Source of the DNA: Aliiroseovarius pelagivivens
Lineage (GTDB): Bacteria; Pseudomonadota; Alphaproteobacteria; Rhodobacterales; Rhodobacteraceae
Length of the DNA stretch: 64,000 bases
Direction of reading: 5' to 3'
Assembly (NCBI RefSeq): GCF_900302485.1
Contig: NZ_OMOI01000001.1
Location: 1,860,001 to 1,924,000, forward strand
Below are positions 17,061-25,956 of this stretch, piece by piece. A program made the translations under genes and the position numbers. Below the pieces are notes generated by a model. That model saw only the letters and a program-made list of their open reading frames with translations, was not told the DNA's origin and did no database searches. Each line of letters begins with the position of its first letter. Position 1 is the first letter of the stretch.

Positions 17061-17100
17061 AGACGTCCCTCGTATCACACAAGGGACGTCTGAGCTTTTT
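17061..17100 (+). terminator. Rho-independent terminator between dnaE2 and the ABC operon
   Basis: AGACGTCCCT (17061-17070) pairs perfectly with AGGGACGTCT (17082-17091) around an 11-nt loop, followed by GAGCTTTTT. The T-run is on the plus strand, so it mainly ends dnaE2 transcription, though the stem could also act on the convergent ABC transporter operon. Confidence 0.75.
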
Positions 17101-17121
17101 CATCTGACTCGATCGATCAAG

Positions 17122-18291
17122 TTAGTTCAGCAGGACGTCCAACGGGACGGGGGTGCTGATCCTCCAGTTCCCAGCCACCCCGGGGGTTCCATCGGTAATC
17201 TCGATGATCTGCATCTCGGCCGAGTTCTGATGGTGGATTTCACCCGAGAAGCTGCGCGGGCCGAATGCCGTCGGTTCGTCGCGCATCTTTTCAAGCTCTG
17301 CGGTGACAGCTGCGCCATCAAGGCTACCAGCACGCTCGACCGCTTTGGCCCACAGGTCGATCAGGATATAGCCGGGATAGGCGTATTGACTGGCAGGGCG
17401 GCTGCCGGTCGCTTTCTCATAGGCGATGTTGAAGGCTTCGACGTCCGCGCGTGGATCATCTCCGTAGATCGAGCCCTGCACGGGCACCACGAAACCTGAC
17501 AGGTTCGGCGTGGCGTTCAGCCAATAGGATCCATCGACCGCCGAGCCGTTCAGGATCAGAGAATTGATCCCGGCAGCGCGGATCTGCCGTACAGCCGAGG
17601 CCGCACCGGGAATGTAGCTGCACAGCATGATCACGTCCGGTTCAGTTTCGAGCGCTTTGATCCGGGTGATCTGGCTGGCAATCGAGGCATCACCGTTCTT
17701 GAAAGTGTCACGCCCAACGATGTCTCCCCCGGCATTGGGGAACATCCAGTCGAAGCCAGTGCAAATCCCTTTGTTGTATTCGATTGTGGTATCCAGCAGC
17801 ACATATCCCGTTTTCGCACCACGCTCGCCCAAGGACCACTCGGCCATGGTTGCGCCTTGGACTGCTGCTAGCACAGAGGCTGAGAAGCTGTTCGGGCCGA
17901 CGCCTTGAATACCCGCCTTGATGTCTTCCGCGCACAGGAAGAACGAATTCAATCCAGCCCCTTCTGCTGCCAAGGCTGCCGGTGCGCCAAAATCATAGTC
18001 GCAGTTGACGATCAACATATCGGCACCTTCGTCAATCAGTTGCAGACCTGCGCTGGCGGACTGGGCCTGATCGGATTTTGTGTCGGCTTCAATCCAGTTG
18101 ATCTGTCGACCAAGCAAGCCACCCGCGGCGTTGATTTCGTCAATTCGAATACGGGCCGCCGTGGTGGCAGGCGTATCATAGGCTTCAAGCCAGCCTGACT
18201 TGGCAATGGCAAAGCCGACGGTAATATCATCTGCCAGGCCTGCACCAGCCGTTGCGAGGCTCATAGCAATCGCAGTCGCTAATCGTTTCAT
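17122..18291 (-). CDS. Branched-chain-type ABC transporter substrate-binding protein
   Basis: Periplasmic type I binding protein (389 aa). The start MKRLATAIAMSLATAGAGLA gives a Sec signal peptide cleaved near residue 20. The mature protein opens ITVGFAIAKSGWLEAYDTPA and has the LivK/urea-binding-like core RIDEINAAGGLLGRQINWI. It is the last gene of a seven-gene operon with hyuB, hyuA, livG, livF, livH and livM homologs. The association with hydantoinase/oxoprolinase subunits suggests a cyclic amide, lactam or amino-acid-like substrate rather than leucine or valine. The longer reading from 18348 adds residues without a signal sequence and was rejected. Confidence 0.9.
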   Translation of the reverse strand: MKRLATAIAMSLATAGAGLADDITVGFAIAKSGWLEAYDTPATTAARIRIDEINAAGGLLGRQINWIEADTKSDQAQSASAGLQLIDEGADMLIVNCDYDFGAPAALAAEGAGLNSFFLCAEDIKAGIQGVGPNSFSASVLAAVQGATMAEWSLGERGAKTGYVLLDTTIEYNKGICTGFDWMFPNAGGDIVGRDTFKNGDASIASQITRIKALETEPDVIMLCSYIPGAASAVRQIRAAGINSLILNGSAVDGSYWLNATPNLSGFVVPVQGSIYGDDPRADVEAFNIAYEKATGSRPASQYAYPGYILIDLWAKAVERAGSLDGAAVTAELEKMRDEPTAFGPRSFSGEIHHQNSAEMQIIEITDGTPGVAGNWRISTPVPLDVLLN

Positions 18292-18302
18292 CAGTTTTCT
18301 CC

Positions 18303-19370
18303 TCAGTTGGTAGATTGTGGTTCTTGTTTGGAATGTCGTACCCGCCACCCAAGTACCGGCAGGCGAAGCTCGCGACCGCCGGTCAAGCCGGACGGACGTA
18401 TGATCAGCACCAGGATCATGATGATGCCGATCAGGATTTCCTGGGCTCCGCTGGGCAAGGCAAAGCTGGCGCCGCCGATATCGACCCCGCGCTCGAAGCG
18501 AACGAGGCCTTCGATCAGCACCGACAGGACCAAGACGCCAATCACGGCGCCCGATAGGCTGCCAATGCCGCCGACGACCAGCATCGCGAGGGTGATAAAG
18601 GTGATGCCAAGGTAGAAGCTGTTGGGATTAAGGACGCCCAAGGAATGGCCCAGCAGAACCCCCGATACGCCGGTGAAAAAGCCCGAGATCACCAGTGACA
18701 AAAGCCGGTGGCGATACATGTTCACGCCGGATGCTGCTGCGGCGACCTCATCTTCACGGGTTGCACGAAGCGCCAGACCCGAGGCCGAATTGGCGTGGAG
18801 TGTGGCGACAAATACCGCAACGCTGGCCCAGGCCAGTGTGACCCATTCGTCTGCATAACGATCAAGCCCTACGACCGAGGATGTCGCGCCAGTCACACCT
18901 TCCCAGTTCGAATAGACGGTGTTGACGATGGCGAGAAATGCGAAGGTCGCGATAGAGGCGGCAATGCCCGACAGGCGCAAGATCGCGGCACCCACGAATA
19001 GGGCGATCAGCGCCGCCAGCACACCAGAGACCACCGTCGCAGGCAGGTGTGGCCATTCAGCCGAGGCCAGCCAAGGCGGCAGATCGGGCAGGAACATGCC
19101 CTTCATTTGAGGGCGCAGCGTCAACCAGGCGGAGCAATAGGCCCCGATCGCCATGAACCCGGCATGCCCAAAGCTGACGACACCGGAATTGCCAACGAAG
19201 ATCCACAGTCCGACCACGAAGATAACCCGGATCAGGGTTTGTGCTGCCATTCGCGCCAAGGATTTGTCGCCCGTGGCCGTCACGATCAGGACAAAGATCA
19301 GCAGGATCGCAATGAGGACTACAGGAGTGGTCAATGCGCGAAGTCGGTTCTGTCGATGTGCATCCATCAT
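18303..19370 (-). CDS. Branched-chain-type ABC transporter permease (LivM family)
   Basis: Inner-membrane permease (355 aa) with eight to ten hydrophobic segments. Family landmarks are FVGNSGVVSFGHAGFMAIGAYCSAWL, VISGFFTGVSGVLLGH, and the cytoplasmic loop GIGSLSGAVIGVLVL. GAGGG lies 7 nt before the ATG, which is 2 nt after the livH stop. It forms the channel with the LivH-type subunit encoded upstream. Substrate is unknown (see the binding protein). Confidence 0.9.
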   Translation of the reverse strand: MMDAHRQNRLRALTTPVVLIAILLIFVLIVTATGDKSLARMAAQTLIRVIFVVGLWIFVGNSGVVSFGHAGFMAIGAYCSAWLTLRPQMKGMFLPDLPPWLASAEWPHLPATVVSGVLAALIALFVGAAILRLSGIAASIATFAFLAIVNTVYSNWEGVTGATSSVVGLDRYADEWVTLAWASVAVFVATLHANSASGLALRATREDEVAAAASGVNMYRHRLLSLVISGFFTGVSGVLLGHSLGVLNPNSFYLGITFITLAMLVVGGIGSLSGAVIGVLVLSVLIEGLVRFERGVDIGGASFALPSGAQEILIGIIMILVLIIRPSGLTGGRELRLPVLGWRVRHSKQEPQSTN

Positions 19371-19372
19371 GA

Positions 19373-20287
19373 TTAAACCCTCGGTTTGGCTGAGGCGGAT
19401 GCGAACAGGCCTTGCGGGCGGACCAGCAAGATGACGACCACCAGCGTGTAAAGGAAAGCGTCGCGAAATGGCCGCGCCTCAAGCGGTAAAGCGGCCTGCA
19501 ATACGACTGAAATGGCCCCGATCAGAAAACCCGCCGCAACCGCGCCGGGCAGCGACCCCAGCCCGCCGACCACCGTAGCGATGAAGGCCACAAGCATGAT
19601 CTGTCCGCCCATGCGGACATCCGCGACACCGGTCTGAGTGACCATGATCATCGCCACGGCCGCGGCCAAGGCGCCAGATAGGGCAAAGGCCCCAGTGATC
19701 ACGACGTTTGCACGCACCCCTAAAAGCCGTGCCATTGTGAAGTTCTCGGCGGCGGCCCGCATTTCAAGGCCTACGCGGGTTTTCTTCAGCAAAAGTGCCA
19801 GCGCGCTGACCACCAAAAGCGTGGTGATGATGACAATCAGCTGCAACAGCGGGACCGAGGCTCCGGCCACCGAGACCGGGGTGTTGAGGTCAGGCCACAG
19901 GCTGATCGCTTTGGGCCGGCTGCCATAGACAGCCAACAAAGTATTCTGGATGACGAAGCCAAGGGCAAAGGACGAGATCATCATCGCGACCGGATTGGCG
20001 TTACGCAATTGTCGGAAGACGACATACTCTGATGCCACCGCGATCAGCGCCCCAAGCGCCAACAGGACAGGAATAAGCAGGATTGCGGGCGCCTTGCCCA
20101 AGAACATGACGGCCACCGCATCCGACGACGGCACGATCAACGCAAAGACGCAAAAGGCGATGTATTCACCGTGGGCAAAATTCACCAAGTTCATCACGCC
20201 AAAGATCAGTGCGATGCCCAGTGCCGCCATGGCATAGATCCCACCCAGCGAGGCCGCATCGAAGAACAGCTGAGGTACAGCATTCAT
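19373..20287 (-). CDS. Branched-chain-type ABC transporter permease (LivH family)
   Basis: Inner-membrane permease (304 aa). It has the LivH N-terminus LGGIYAMAALGIALIFGVMNLVNFAHGE and the EAA-like loop GGLGSLPGAVAAGFLIGAISV. About eight membrane helices are visible. Its start codon overlaps the stop of the livF-type ATPase gene (ATGA). It works with the LivM-type subunit as the membrane pore of the importer. Confidence 0.9.
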   Translation of the reverse strand: MNAVPQLFFDAASLGGIYAMAALGIALIFGVMNLVNFAHGEYIAFCVFALIVPSSDAVAVMFLGKAPAILLIPVLLALGALIAVASEYVVFRQLRNANPVAMMISSFALGFVIQNTLLAVYGSRPKAISLWPDLNTPVSVAGASVPLLQLIVIITTLLVVSALALLLKKTRVGLEMRAAAENFTMARLLGVRANVVITGAFALSGALAAAVAMIMVTQTGVADVRMGGQIMLVAFIATVVGGLGSLPGAVAAGFLIGAISVVLQAALPLEARPFRDAFLYTLVVVILLVRPQGLFASASAKPRV

Positions 20288-21030
20288 TGGACTTGCTCCG
20301 TAGATTTGGATTGATCGGCTTGACCGAAATAGGCCTCTTTCAGAAGATCGCGTTCGGCGAACTCGGACGCGTCACCGTCACCCACAACCTGACCCCCACG
20401 CAGAAGCACCATGCGCCCGCCTACCCGAGCGGCCCGGGCCGAGCTTTGTTCAACGATCAACAGCGTCAGACCGCGTTCCTTTTGCAGTGCGACAAGCGTG
20501 TCATAGACTTGGTCGACGATGTTCGGCGCAAGGCCCAGCGAAGGCTCGTCCACCATCATGAGCTTCGGGTTGGTCATCAGCCCACGCCCGATGGCCAGCA
20601 TCTGTTGTTGCCCGCCCGACAGCGCCCCGGCATTGGCATGGCGGCGCTCACCCAAGATGGGAAAGGCGTCGTAAATTTCGGCGATGTCGCCCTCAATGGC
20701 CTGTTTGTCGGCGCGGATGCCGGTACCGACGCGAAGGTTTTCCTCGACGGTCAGGGTGCTGAAGATATCGCGCCCTTCAGGCACCATCGACAGGCCGTAT
20801 CGCGCAATCGCCTCGGCGCTTTTTCCGGTGATGATGTCGCCGTCCAGTTCAACCCGCCCGTGACTGCTGGACACCGCGCCCGCGATGGCCTTGAGCAGCG
20901 AGGACTTGCCAGCGCCATTGGGGCCCGACACGAACAGACGCTCGCCTTCCTGCAAATGCAGGGTAACGCCGCCAAGCGCCGGGACTTTGCCGTAGCGCAC
21001 CTCAAGGTCAAATACTCCAAGCTTGGTCAT
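20284..21030 (-). CDS. ABC transporter ATP-binding protein (LivF family)
   Basis: ATPase subunit of 248 aa. Walker A is SGPNGAGKSSLLKAIAG, the signature motif LSGGQQQMLAIGRGLM, and Walker B KLMMVDEPSLGLAP; an H-loop analogue follows. The start ATG (21028-21030) is embedded in TGATG with the livG-type stop; a GTG one codon earlier is possible. It pairs with the neighbouring LivG-type ATPase to drive import. Confidence 0.92.
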   Translation of the reverse strand: MTKLGVFDLEVRYGKVPALGGVTLHLQEGERLFVSGPNGAGKSSLLKAIAGAVSSSHGRVELDGDIITGKSAEAIARYGLSMVPEGRDIFSTLTVEENLRVGTGIRADKQAIEGDIAEIYDAFPILGERRHANAGALSGGQQQMLAIGRGLMTNPKLMMVDEPSLGLAPNIVDQVYDTLVALQKERGLTLLIVEQSSARAARVGGRMVLLRGGQVVGDGDASEFAERDLLKEAYFGQADQSKSTEQVQ

Positions 21031-21779
21031 CACGCGGCCTCGCTATCAGCGCCAAGATAGGCATCGCGCACTTTACGGCTGGCCAGAATAAGCGCGCGGT
21101 CGCCTTCCTCGATCACCTGTCCGGCGTCGAGCACATAGACGTGGTGTGAGACAGCAAGAACCAACCCAACATTGTGCTCGATCAGCAGAACACCGATGTT
21201 CAATTCCTCGGCGACGCGTTTGATCAGCGCGGCCAGATCGGCAGCCTCGGCTTCAGACATGCCCGCTGCCGGTTCGTCCAACAGAAGGAAGTCAGGGGTA
21301 AACATCAGCGCTCGGGCAATACCGACGCGGCGCTCATCCGTATAGGGAAGCCCTGCCGCAGGTTGCTCGGCCAAATGGGACACACCCATCCAGTCAAGCA
21401 GCCGCAGCGCCTCGGCTTCTGAAGCCGCGCGAGAATGCCCCAGCCCAACGCCGGTGACGGCAAGGTTGTCCAGAACATCCAGGCCGGTGAACAACCGACC
21501 AGCCTGGAAAGTGCGGGCCACTCCGGCCCGACGCAATTGGTGCGGCGGCAAAGTGCCGACATTCCTGCCCCCAAGCGTCACAGTGCCCGTGGTCGGCGCT
21601 TGGAACCCGGTCAACGTATTGACCATGGTAGTCTTACCGGCCCCGTTTGGACCGATCAGCCCGTGAACTGCGCCCGGGGTGATCTTCAGTGTGACATCGG
21701 TTAGGGCTTTGAACCCCCCGAAGGCCACCGTCACCCCGGACGCCGCCAGGGAGGAACTCGTTTTTTTCCGCCGCGCCAT
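21030..21779 (-). CDS. ABC transporter ATP-binding protein (LivG family)
   Basis: ATPase subunit of 249 aa. Walker A is IGPNGAGKTTMVNTLTG, Walker B DFLLLDEPAAGMSEAE, the switch region IGVLLIEHNVGLV. The signature region reads LPYTDERRVGIARALM, the degenerate form usual for LivG proteins. It starts 2 nt after the hyuA-type stop, so the importer and the hydrolase are probably on one message. Confidence 0.92.
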   Translation of the reverse strand: MARRKKTSSSLAASGVTVAFGGFKALTDVTLKITPGAVHGLIGPNGAGKTTMVNTLTGFQAPTTGTVTLGGRNVGTLPPHQLRRAGVARTFQAGRLFTGLDVLDNLAVTGVGLGHSRAASEAEALRLLDWMGVSHLAEQPAAGLPYTDERRVGIARALMFTPDFLLLDEPAAGMSEAEAADLAALIKRVAEELNIGVLLIEHNVGLVLAVSHHVYVLDAGQVIEEGDRALILASRKVRDAYLGADSEAA

Positions 21780-21781
21780 CT

Positions 21782-23908
21782 TCAGACCTCGGCCAGTTCT
21801 TTGTGCTGAACGCTCTGGCCTTGCTCGGCAGCAGCATCGGCGGTCACCACATAGACACCCGTGTCGTGCAGACTGACGGTCCAGCCCGGTTCAACCACGA
21901 TGGTGGTCGTGACCTCTTCGATCACAGCGGGGCCGTGAAGCGTGTCCCCTGCGCCCATGGCGGACCCGTCATAGACCGGCGTATCCTGTGCAATGCCATC
22001 GGCGCTGAACACCATCGGGCGGGTGCCCTTTAGGGTTTCATGGGCACCTGTGCCTGCGGCAATGGTCATGCGATCTGGCTTATCAACGTGGCCAGCAATG
22101 GTGCTTTCTACGTTGACGATCTCGACCGCGTTATGCGGTTCGTCATAGGTGTAGAGCTCTTTGTGGCGGGCGTGGAATGCGGCCTTGATGTCTTCAATCG
22201 TGGCTTCTGTAACCTCGAACGGGTCAATCTCAACCGTGCATTCATGCACCTGACCGACATAGCGCATATCAAGCGACCGACGGATCGAGATGCGGTCCTC
22301 GGCGAACCCATCGCCAGCCAGATCAACCCTGCCGCGCGCTTCAAGCGAGGTGAACAGGTCATCCAGTTTCTTTGCGGCTGCCCCCCCTTCCAGACGGATC
22401 GGTGCGGGCGCCATGTAGTTGTATTTGACGTCCGAAATGATCTGCCCATAGGCGCACAGCCCAGAGGCCAGTTTCGAGATCAGCACCTTCGAGATACCCA
22501 TCTCGCGCGCCAGTGCCGTGATATGTGCACCAGTGGCGCCACCGGCACCCATCAGCACGAAATCACGCGGGTCATAGCCCCGTTCGACCGATACGCGGCG
22601 GATCGCATTGACCATGTTGTTGTTGACGATGGTGAACATGCCATAGGCGGCTTTCTCGATGGAAATGCCCAGCGGGTCGGCAAGGTTGGCTTTAATCGCC
22701 GCACGCGCCTTGTCGACGTCCAGCGGAAGACGCCCACCGACCAAGCCATCGGCGTTCAGATAGCCCAGTACAAGATTGGCGTCGGTCGTCGTCGGATTCT
22801 CACCGCCCTGGCCATAGCAGGCCGGTCCGGGTTCCGATCCAGCCGATTGCGGCCCCATCTGCATCAGGCCCATCGAGTCGATCCAACCGATCGACCCCCC
22901 GCCGGCGCCCAGTGTTTCCACCTGGATCATCGGGATGCCAATGCGATAGCGCAGGAAGTCGATGTTCTTGTTGACGTTGGCCTGCCCGTCCTTGGTCAGG
23001 GTGATGTCGAACGAGGTGCCGCCCATGTCACAGGTGATGATGTTCTTGTCACCCCATGGTTCGGCCACATCCAAGGCCGCCTGTGGTGCCGAAGCCGGGC
23101 CGGAGTTGATCGCATAGACCGACTGATCGCTGACCACCTTACCCAGCGCCAGACCGCCGTTGGACTGGAAGTAGCGCACTGGATGCTGGCTGCCCAGCTC
23201 GCGGAAATATGCATCGATGGCTTCGACATAGCGTTGCAGGATCGGTGCCAGATAGGCGTTCACGATGGCGGTCGAAGTGCGGGTGTATTCGCGGACTTGG
23301 GGATACAGCTGGTTGCCGACGGTCAAACGCACGTCGGGCATCATCTCGCGCACAATCTCGGCGGCACGATTTTCGTGATCGGGGTGCAGCACTGACCAGA
23401 CAAAGCTGATCGCAACCGATTCAACGCCTTCGGCGATGAAATAGCGGCAGGCCTCGCGCACGTCTTCCTCGTTGATCGGCGTCTTGACCGACCCGTCCGA
23501 GATCACCCGCTCGCTGACCCCTTTGCGCAAGTGACGCGGCACCAGCATGGTCGCAGGGGGATAGTCCGGATCATAACGATAGCCGTCCTCTTTGTGGCCC
23601 AAGCGGATTTCGATGGAATCCTCGTGCCCCTTGGTGGCAATCAGCCCGGTTTTGGCCCCTGTATGGGTGATCAGCGCATTCAGCCCGACCGTGGTTCCGT
23701 TGATGCACAGGTCCGAGTTCGAGACGACTTCCTGCGCCGTCAGCCCGGTTTCCTCGGTGATCAAAGCAAGCCCGTTCTTGATGGCCTTGGTCGGTTCGGT
23801 TGGTGTGGACAGCACCTTGAAGATCTGCGTGCTGCCTTTTTTGTCAGCGAGGATGAAGTCGGTAAATGTGCCACCGGCATCAATGCCCAGACGATATTGG
23901 GTACGCAT
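21782..23908 (-). CDS. Hydantoinase/oxoprolinase family protein, subunit A
   Basis: ATP-dependent cyclic amide hydrolase or carboxylase subunit (708 aa). The N-terminal hydantoinase-A domain starts RLGIDAGGTFTDFILAD (phosphate-binding loop of the ASKHA fold); the second ATP loop is ITCDMGGTSFDITL; GGGSIGWIDSMGLMQMGPQSAG lies in the centre and RVSVERGYDPRDFVLMGAGG toward the C-terminal part. The start MRTQYRLGID has GAAAGGAAA upstream. It acts with subunit B (24 nt upstream). Possible activities in this superfamily include 5-oxoprolinase, N-methylhydantoinase, caprolactamase, and acetone or acetophenone carboxylase; the sequence alone does not decide. Confidence 0.9.
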   Translation of the reverse strand: MRTQYRLGIDAGGTFTDFILADKKGSTQIFKVLSTPTEPTKAIKNGLALITEETGLTAQEVVSNSDLCINGTTVGLNALITHTGAKTGLIATKGHEDSIEIRLGHKEDGYRYDPDYPPATMLVPRHLRKGVSERVISDGSVKTPINEEDVREACRYFIAEGVESVAISFVWSVLHPDHENRAAEIVREMMPDVRLTVGNQLYPQVREYTRTSTAIVNAYLAPILQRYVEAIDAYFRELGSQHPVRYFQSNGGLALGKVVSDQSVYAINSGPASAPQAALDVAEPWGDKNIITCDMGGTSFDITLTKDGQANVNKNIDFLRYRIGIPMIQVETLGAGGGSIGWIDSMGLMQMGPQSAGSEPGPACYGQGGENPTTTDANLVLGYLNADGLVGGRLPLDVDKARAAIKANLADPLGISIEKAAYGMFTIVNNNMVNAIRRVSVERGYDPRDFVLMGAGGATGAHITALAREMGISKVLISKLASGLCAYGQIISDVKYNYMAPAPIRLEGGAAAKKLDDLFTSLEARGRVDLAGDGFAEDRISIRRSLDMRYVGQVHECTVEIDPFEVTEATIEDIKAAFHARHKELYTYDEPHNAVEIVNVESTIAGHVDKPDRMTIAAGTGAHETLKGTRPMVFSADGIAQDTPVYDGSAMGAGDTLHGPAVIEEVTTTIVVEPGWTVSLHDTGVYVVTADAAAEQGQSVQHKELAEV

Positions 23909-23932
23909 GGTATTTCCTTTCAAATCAGGGGA

Positions 23933-25684
23933 TCAAGCAGCCGCGCGGGCGGCAACCGTGGCGGCTTCGTCGATGGAAAGCGTGTCGGCGTCGGCAATCA
24001 CCACGCCGTAATCCAACCGCGCGCCTTCGATCGAGACGAGGCCGTTGCGCACATCTTCGACCACCTTCAGCGGGTCGCGTTCGAACGGGTTGCCGAACCC
24101 ACCACCACCGGGGTTGAGGTTGGCGGCAATCTCGCCGGGTTTGATGGTTTCAATCACGTTGTCGGTGATGATCTGGGTTTCGCCGCCCCGTGTGATTTCA
24201 AGGCGGCCGACCTTCTTGTGCACCATTTCGGATTTCGCTCCAGCAGCGCCCATAGCCGGGATGCGGCGGCCTTCGCCAAAGGTGACCAGCGTCATGTCGG
24301 TATCAAGCGGCTCGACGGCCCAGCGCGTGCCGGATCCCCCACGGAACTTGCCCGCGCCGCCGCTGTCTTCCATCAGCCCGTATTCGTGGATGATGATTGG
24401 ATAGGAATGCTCAAGCATCTCGATATCACCCGAGGTAAGTGCCCCAAAGCAGCACTCAGGTCCGCAGGCGTGCCAGCCATCCTGAGAGGCGGTCGCACCT
24501 GCCCCCGAGATGATCGAGGCCAGCACCATGGTGACGTATTCCTCGTCATGGCGACTGTCCCACCCGGCAATGTTGCAGCCATTGGCGTGTCCCCAGCTGG
24601 CAGACACCTTGTCGGGCGCGGCCTGTTCAAAGGCCAGACGCACCGCGTCGGTCAGCGTTTCCATCGGCGTGGTGGTGCAGTTCATATGCGGCGCGGGCGA
24701 CTGCGCGTTGCACAATGTGCCCTTCTTGCCCATGTCGACCGTCACGTTGCGATACAGCCCTTCGTTATAGGGCGGCGGCAGCTGGGCGAACATCATCAGG
24801 CCCAAGTAAACACCGGAATAGCTGTTCCCCTCGTAGGAGTTGATGAAATACGGAATCTGCGGTGGGCTTTCGATCTCGATGTGACAGCTGGCACCTTTGA
24901 TGGTGACAGTCGCCGTAATGTCGAAATCACCAAAGCCGTGACCTGCATCTTCCAGAATGGCGGTCCCCGAATAGGTTCCGTCAGGCACCTGACTGATCAG
25001 GCCGTTCATGTGGGCATTCGCCATTTCCAGCAGTTCGGCAATGCATTCCTGCACCACGTCCTTCCCGTATTTGTCCATCAATGCGGTCAGGTTACGGGCG
25101 CCTACTTGGCAAGCTCCGATCAGCGCGTTGAAGTCGCCCTCCTGATCGCGGCGCGCGCGCATATTGGTCAGCAGCATGTTCATGATGTCATCGCGCGGAA
25201 CGCCCTTGTCCCACAGCTTGATCGGCGGAATGCGCAGACCTTCGGCAAAGATCTCTTTGGCCTCGGGGTTATAGCCCGCAGGCACCGGCCCGCCGATGTC
25301 CGTTAGGTGACCCTTGCAGACGGTCCAAAAGACCAGCTCGCCTTCATAGAACACTGGGTAGTACATGCAGGTATCAATGATGTGGCTGCCGCCATAGGCA
25401 GGGTCATTGTGTAAGATCAGATCGCCTTCATGGATGTCGCCCTCGAAGAAATTTGCGACCGATTTCATCGCCGGAATCAGCGAGCCGAGGTGGATCGGAA
25501 TATCCTGACCTTGCAGGATCATCTCGGGCGTGTGGTTGAAAAGCGCCGTTGAATAATCATGCGCCAAGTTGAAAACCGAGCTACGTGCGGTCTTTTCCAG
25601 GGCCAGCGTCATTTCGCGCTGTGTGGTTTCCAATACACCGCGCACCACGGAAAGCGTGATGGGGTCAACTTGTCTATTAGCCAT
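23933..25684 (-). CDS. Hydantoinase B/oxoprolinase family protein, subunit B
   Basis: Partner subunit (583 aa) of the hydantoinase A protein. Family landmarks are DPITLSVVRGVLETTQREMT, ARSSVFNLAHDYSTALFN, the metal-site region GDLILHNDPAYGGSHIIDTCMY, and AGKFRGGSGTRWAVEPLD. The start MANRQVDPI has AAAGGAC upstream; a longer reading from 25768 would extend into the promoter. It is the first gene of the seven-gene operon and is divergent from the AraC-type gene, with 22-bp repeats in between. Confidence 0.9.
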   Translation of the reverse strand: MANRQVDPITLSVVRGVLETTQREMTLALEKTARSSVFNLAHDYSTALFNHTPEMILQGQDIPIHLGSLIPAMKSVANFFEGDIHEGDLILHNDPAYGGSHIIDTCMYYPVFYEGELVFWTVCKGHLTDIGGPVPAGYNPEAKEIFAEGLRIPPIKLWDKGVPRDDIMNMLLTNMRARRDQEGDFNALIGACQVGARNLTALMDKYGKDVVQECIAELLEMANAHMNGLISQVPDGTYSGTAILEDAGHGFGDFDITATVTIKGASCHIEIESPPQIPYFINSYEGNSYSGVYLGLMMFAQLPPPYNEGLYRNVTVDMGKKGTLCNAQSPAPHMNCTTTPMETLTDAVRLAFEQAAPDKVSASWGHANGCNIAGWDSRHDEEYVTMVLASIISGAGATASQDGWHACGPECCFGALTSGDIEMLEHSYPIIIHEYGLMEDSGGAGKFRGGSGTRWAVEPLDTDMTLVTFGEGRRIPAMGAAGAKSEMVHKKVGRLEITRGGETQIITDNVIETIKPGEIAANLNPGGGGFGNPFERDPLKVVEDVRNGLVSIEGARLDYGVVIADADTLSIDEAATVAARAAA

Positions 25685-25822
25685 TCGTTCTGGTCCTTTG
25701 CATGGGCGCAAAGGGGCCGCCTGATGAGAGCGATTTTCCTCCCGATCCGGCGTGCTCCTCCTGCACATCGAACTTGTGATCCCAGCTTGTCGTGGCTTGT
25801 CGGGATGGTCTTGGCGCTGAGT

Positions 25823-25895
25823 GCAGAAGCGTTTGCAGCTTTGCGCAGAACAATTTGCCGTTCAGCGCAGAACTGTTTGCAGCAGAGTGCAGAAC
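25823..25895. promoter_or_regulatory. Tandem 22-bp repeats, candidate operator of the AraC-type regulator
   Basis: GCAGAA occurs at 25823, 25845, 25867 and 25889, exactly 22 bp apart, and TTTGC at 25832, 25854 and 25876, also 22 bp apart. There are thus three full units of GCAGAA-N3-TTTGC-N8 plus a final GCAGAAC half. A degenerate copy may precede them at 25801. The repeat lies in the divergent hyuB / araC-type gap. The two-helical-turn period fits paired direct half-sites bound by AraC-family dimers. Confidence 0.75.
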
Positions 25896-25956
25896 ACCCA
25901 AATTCCTTTGTTTTATTAGGAGTCTTGGCTATGGTCAGGCCTGGGAGGAGATGCAT

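Noticed and set aside
22040-25306. Two long plus-strand open frames opposite the hydantoinase genes
   Set aside because: They mirror hyuA and hyuB in high-GC DNA; proteins are rich in His/Arg/Gly without domain motifs.
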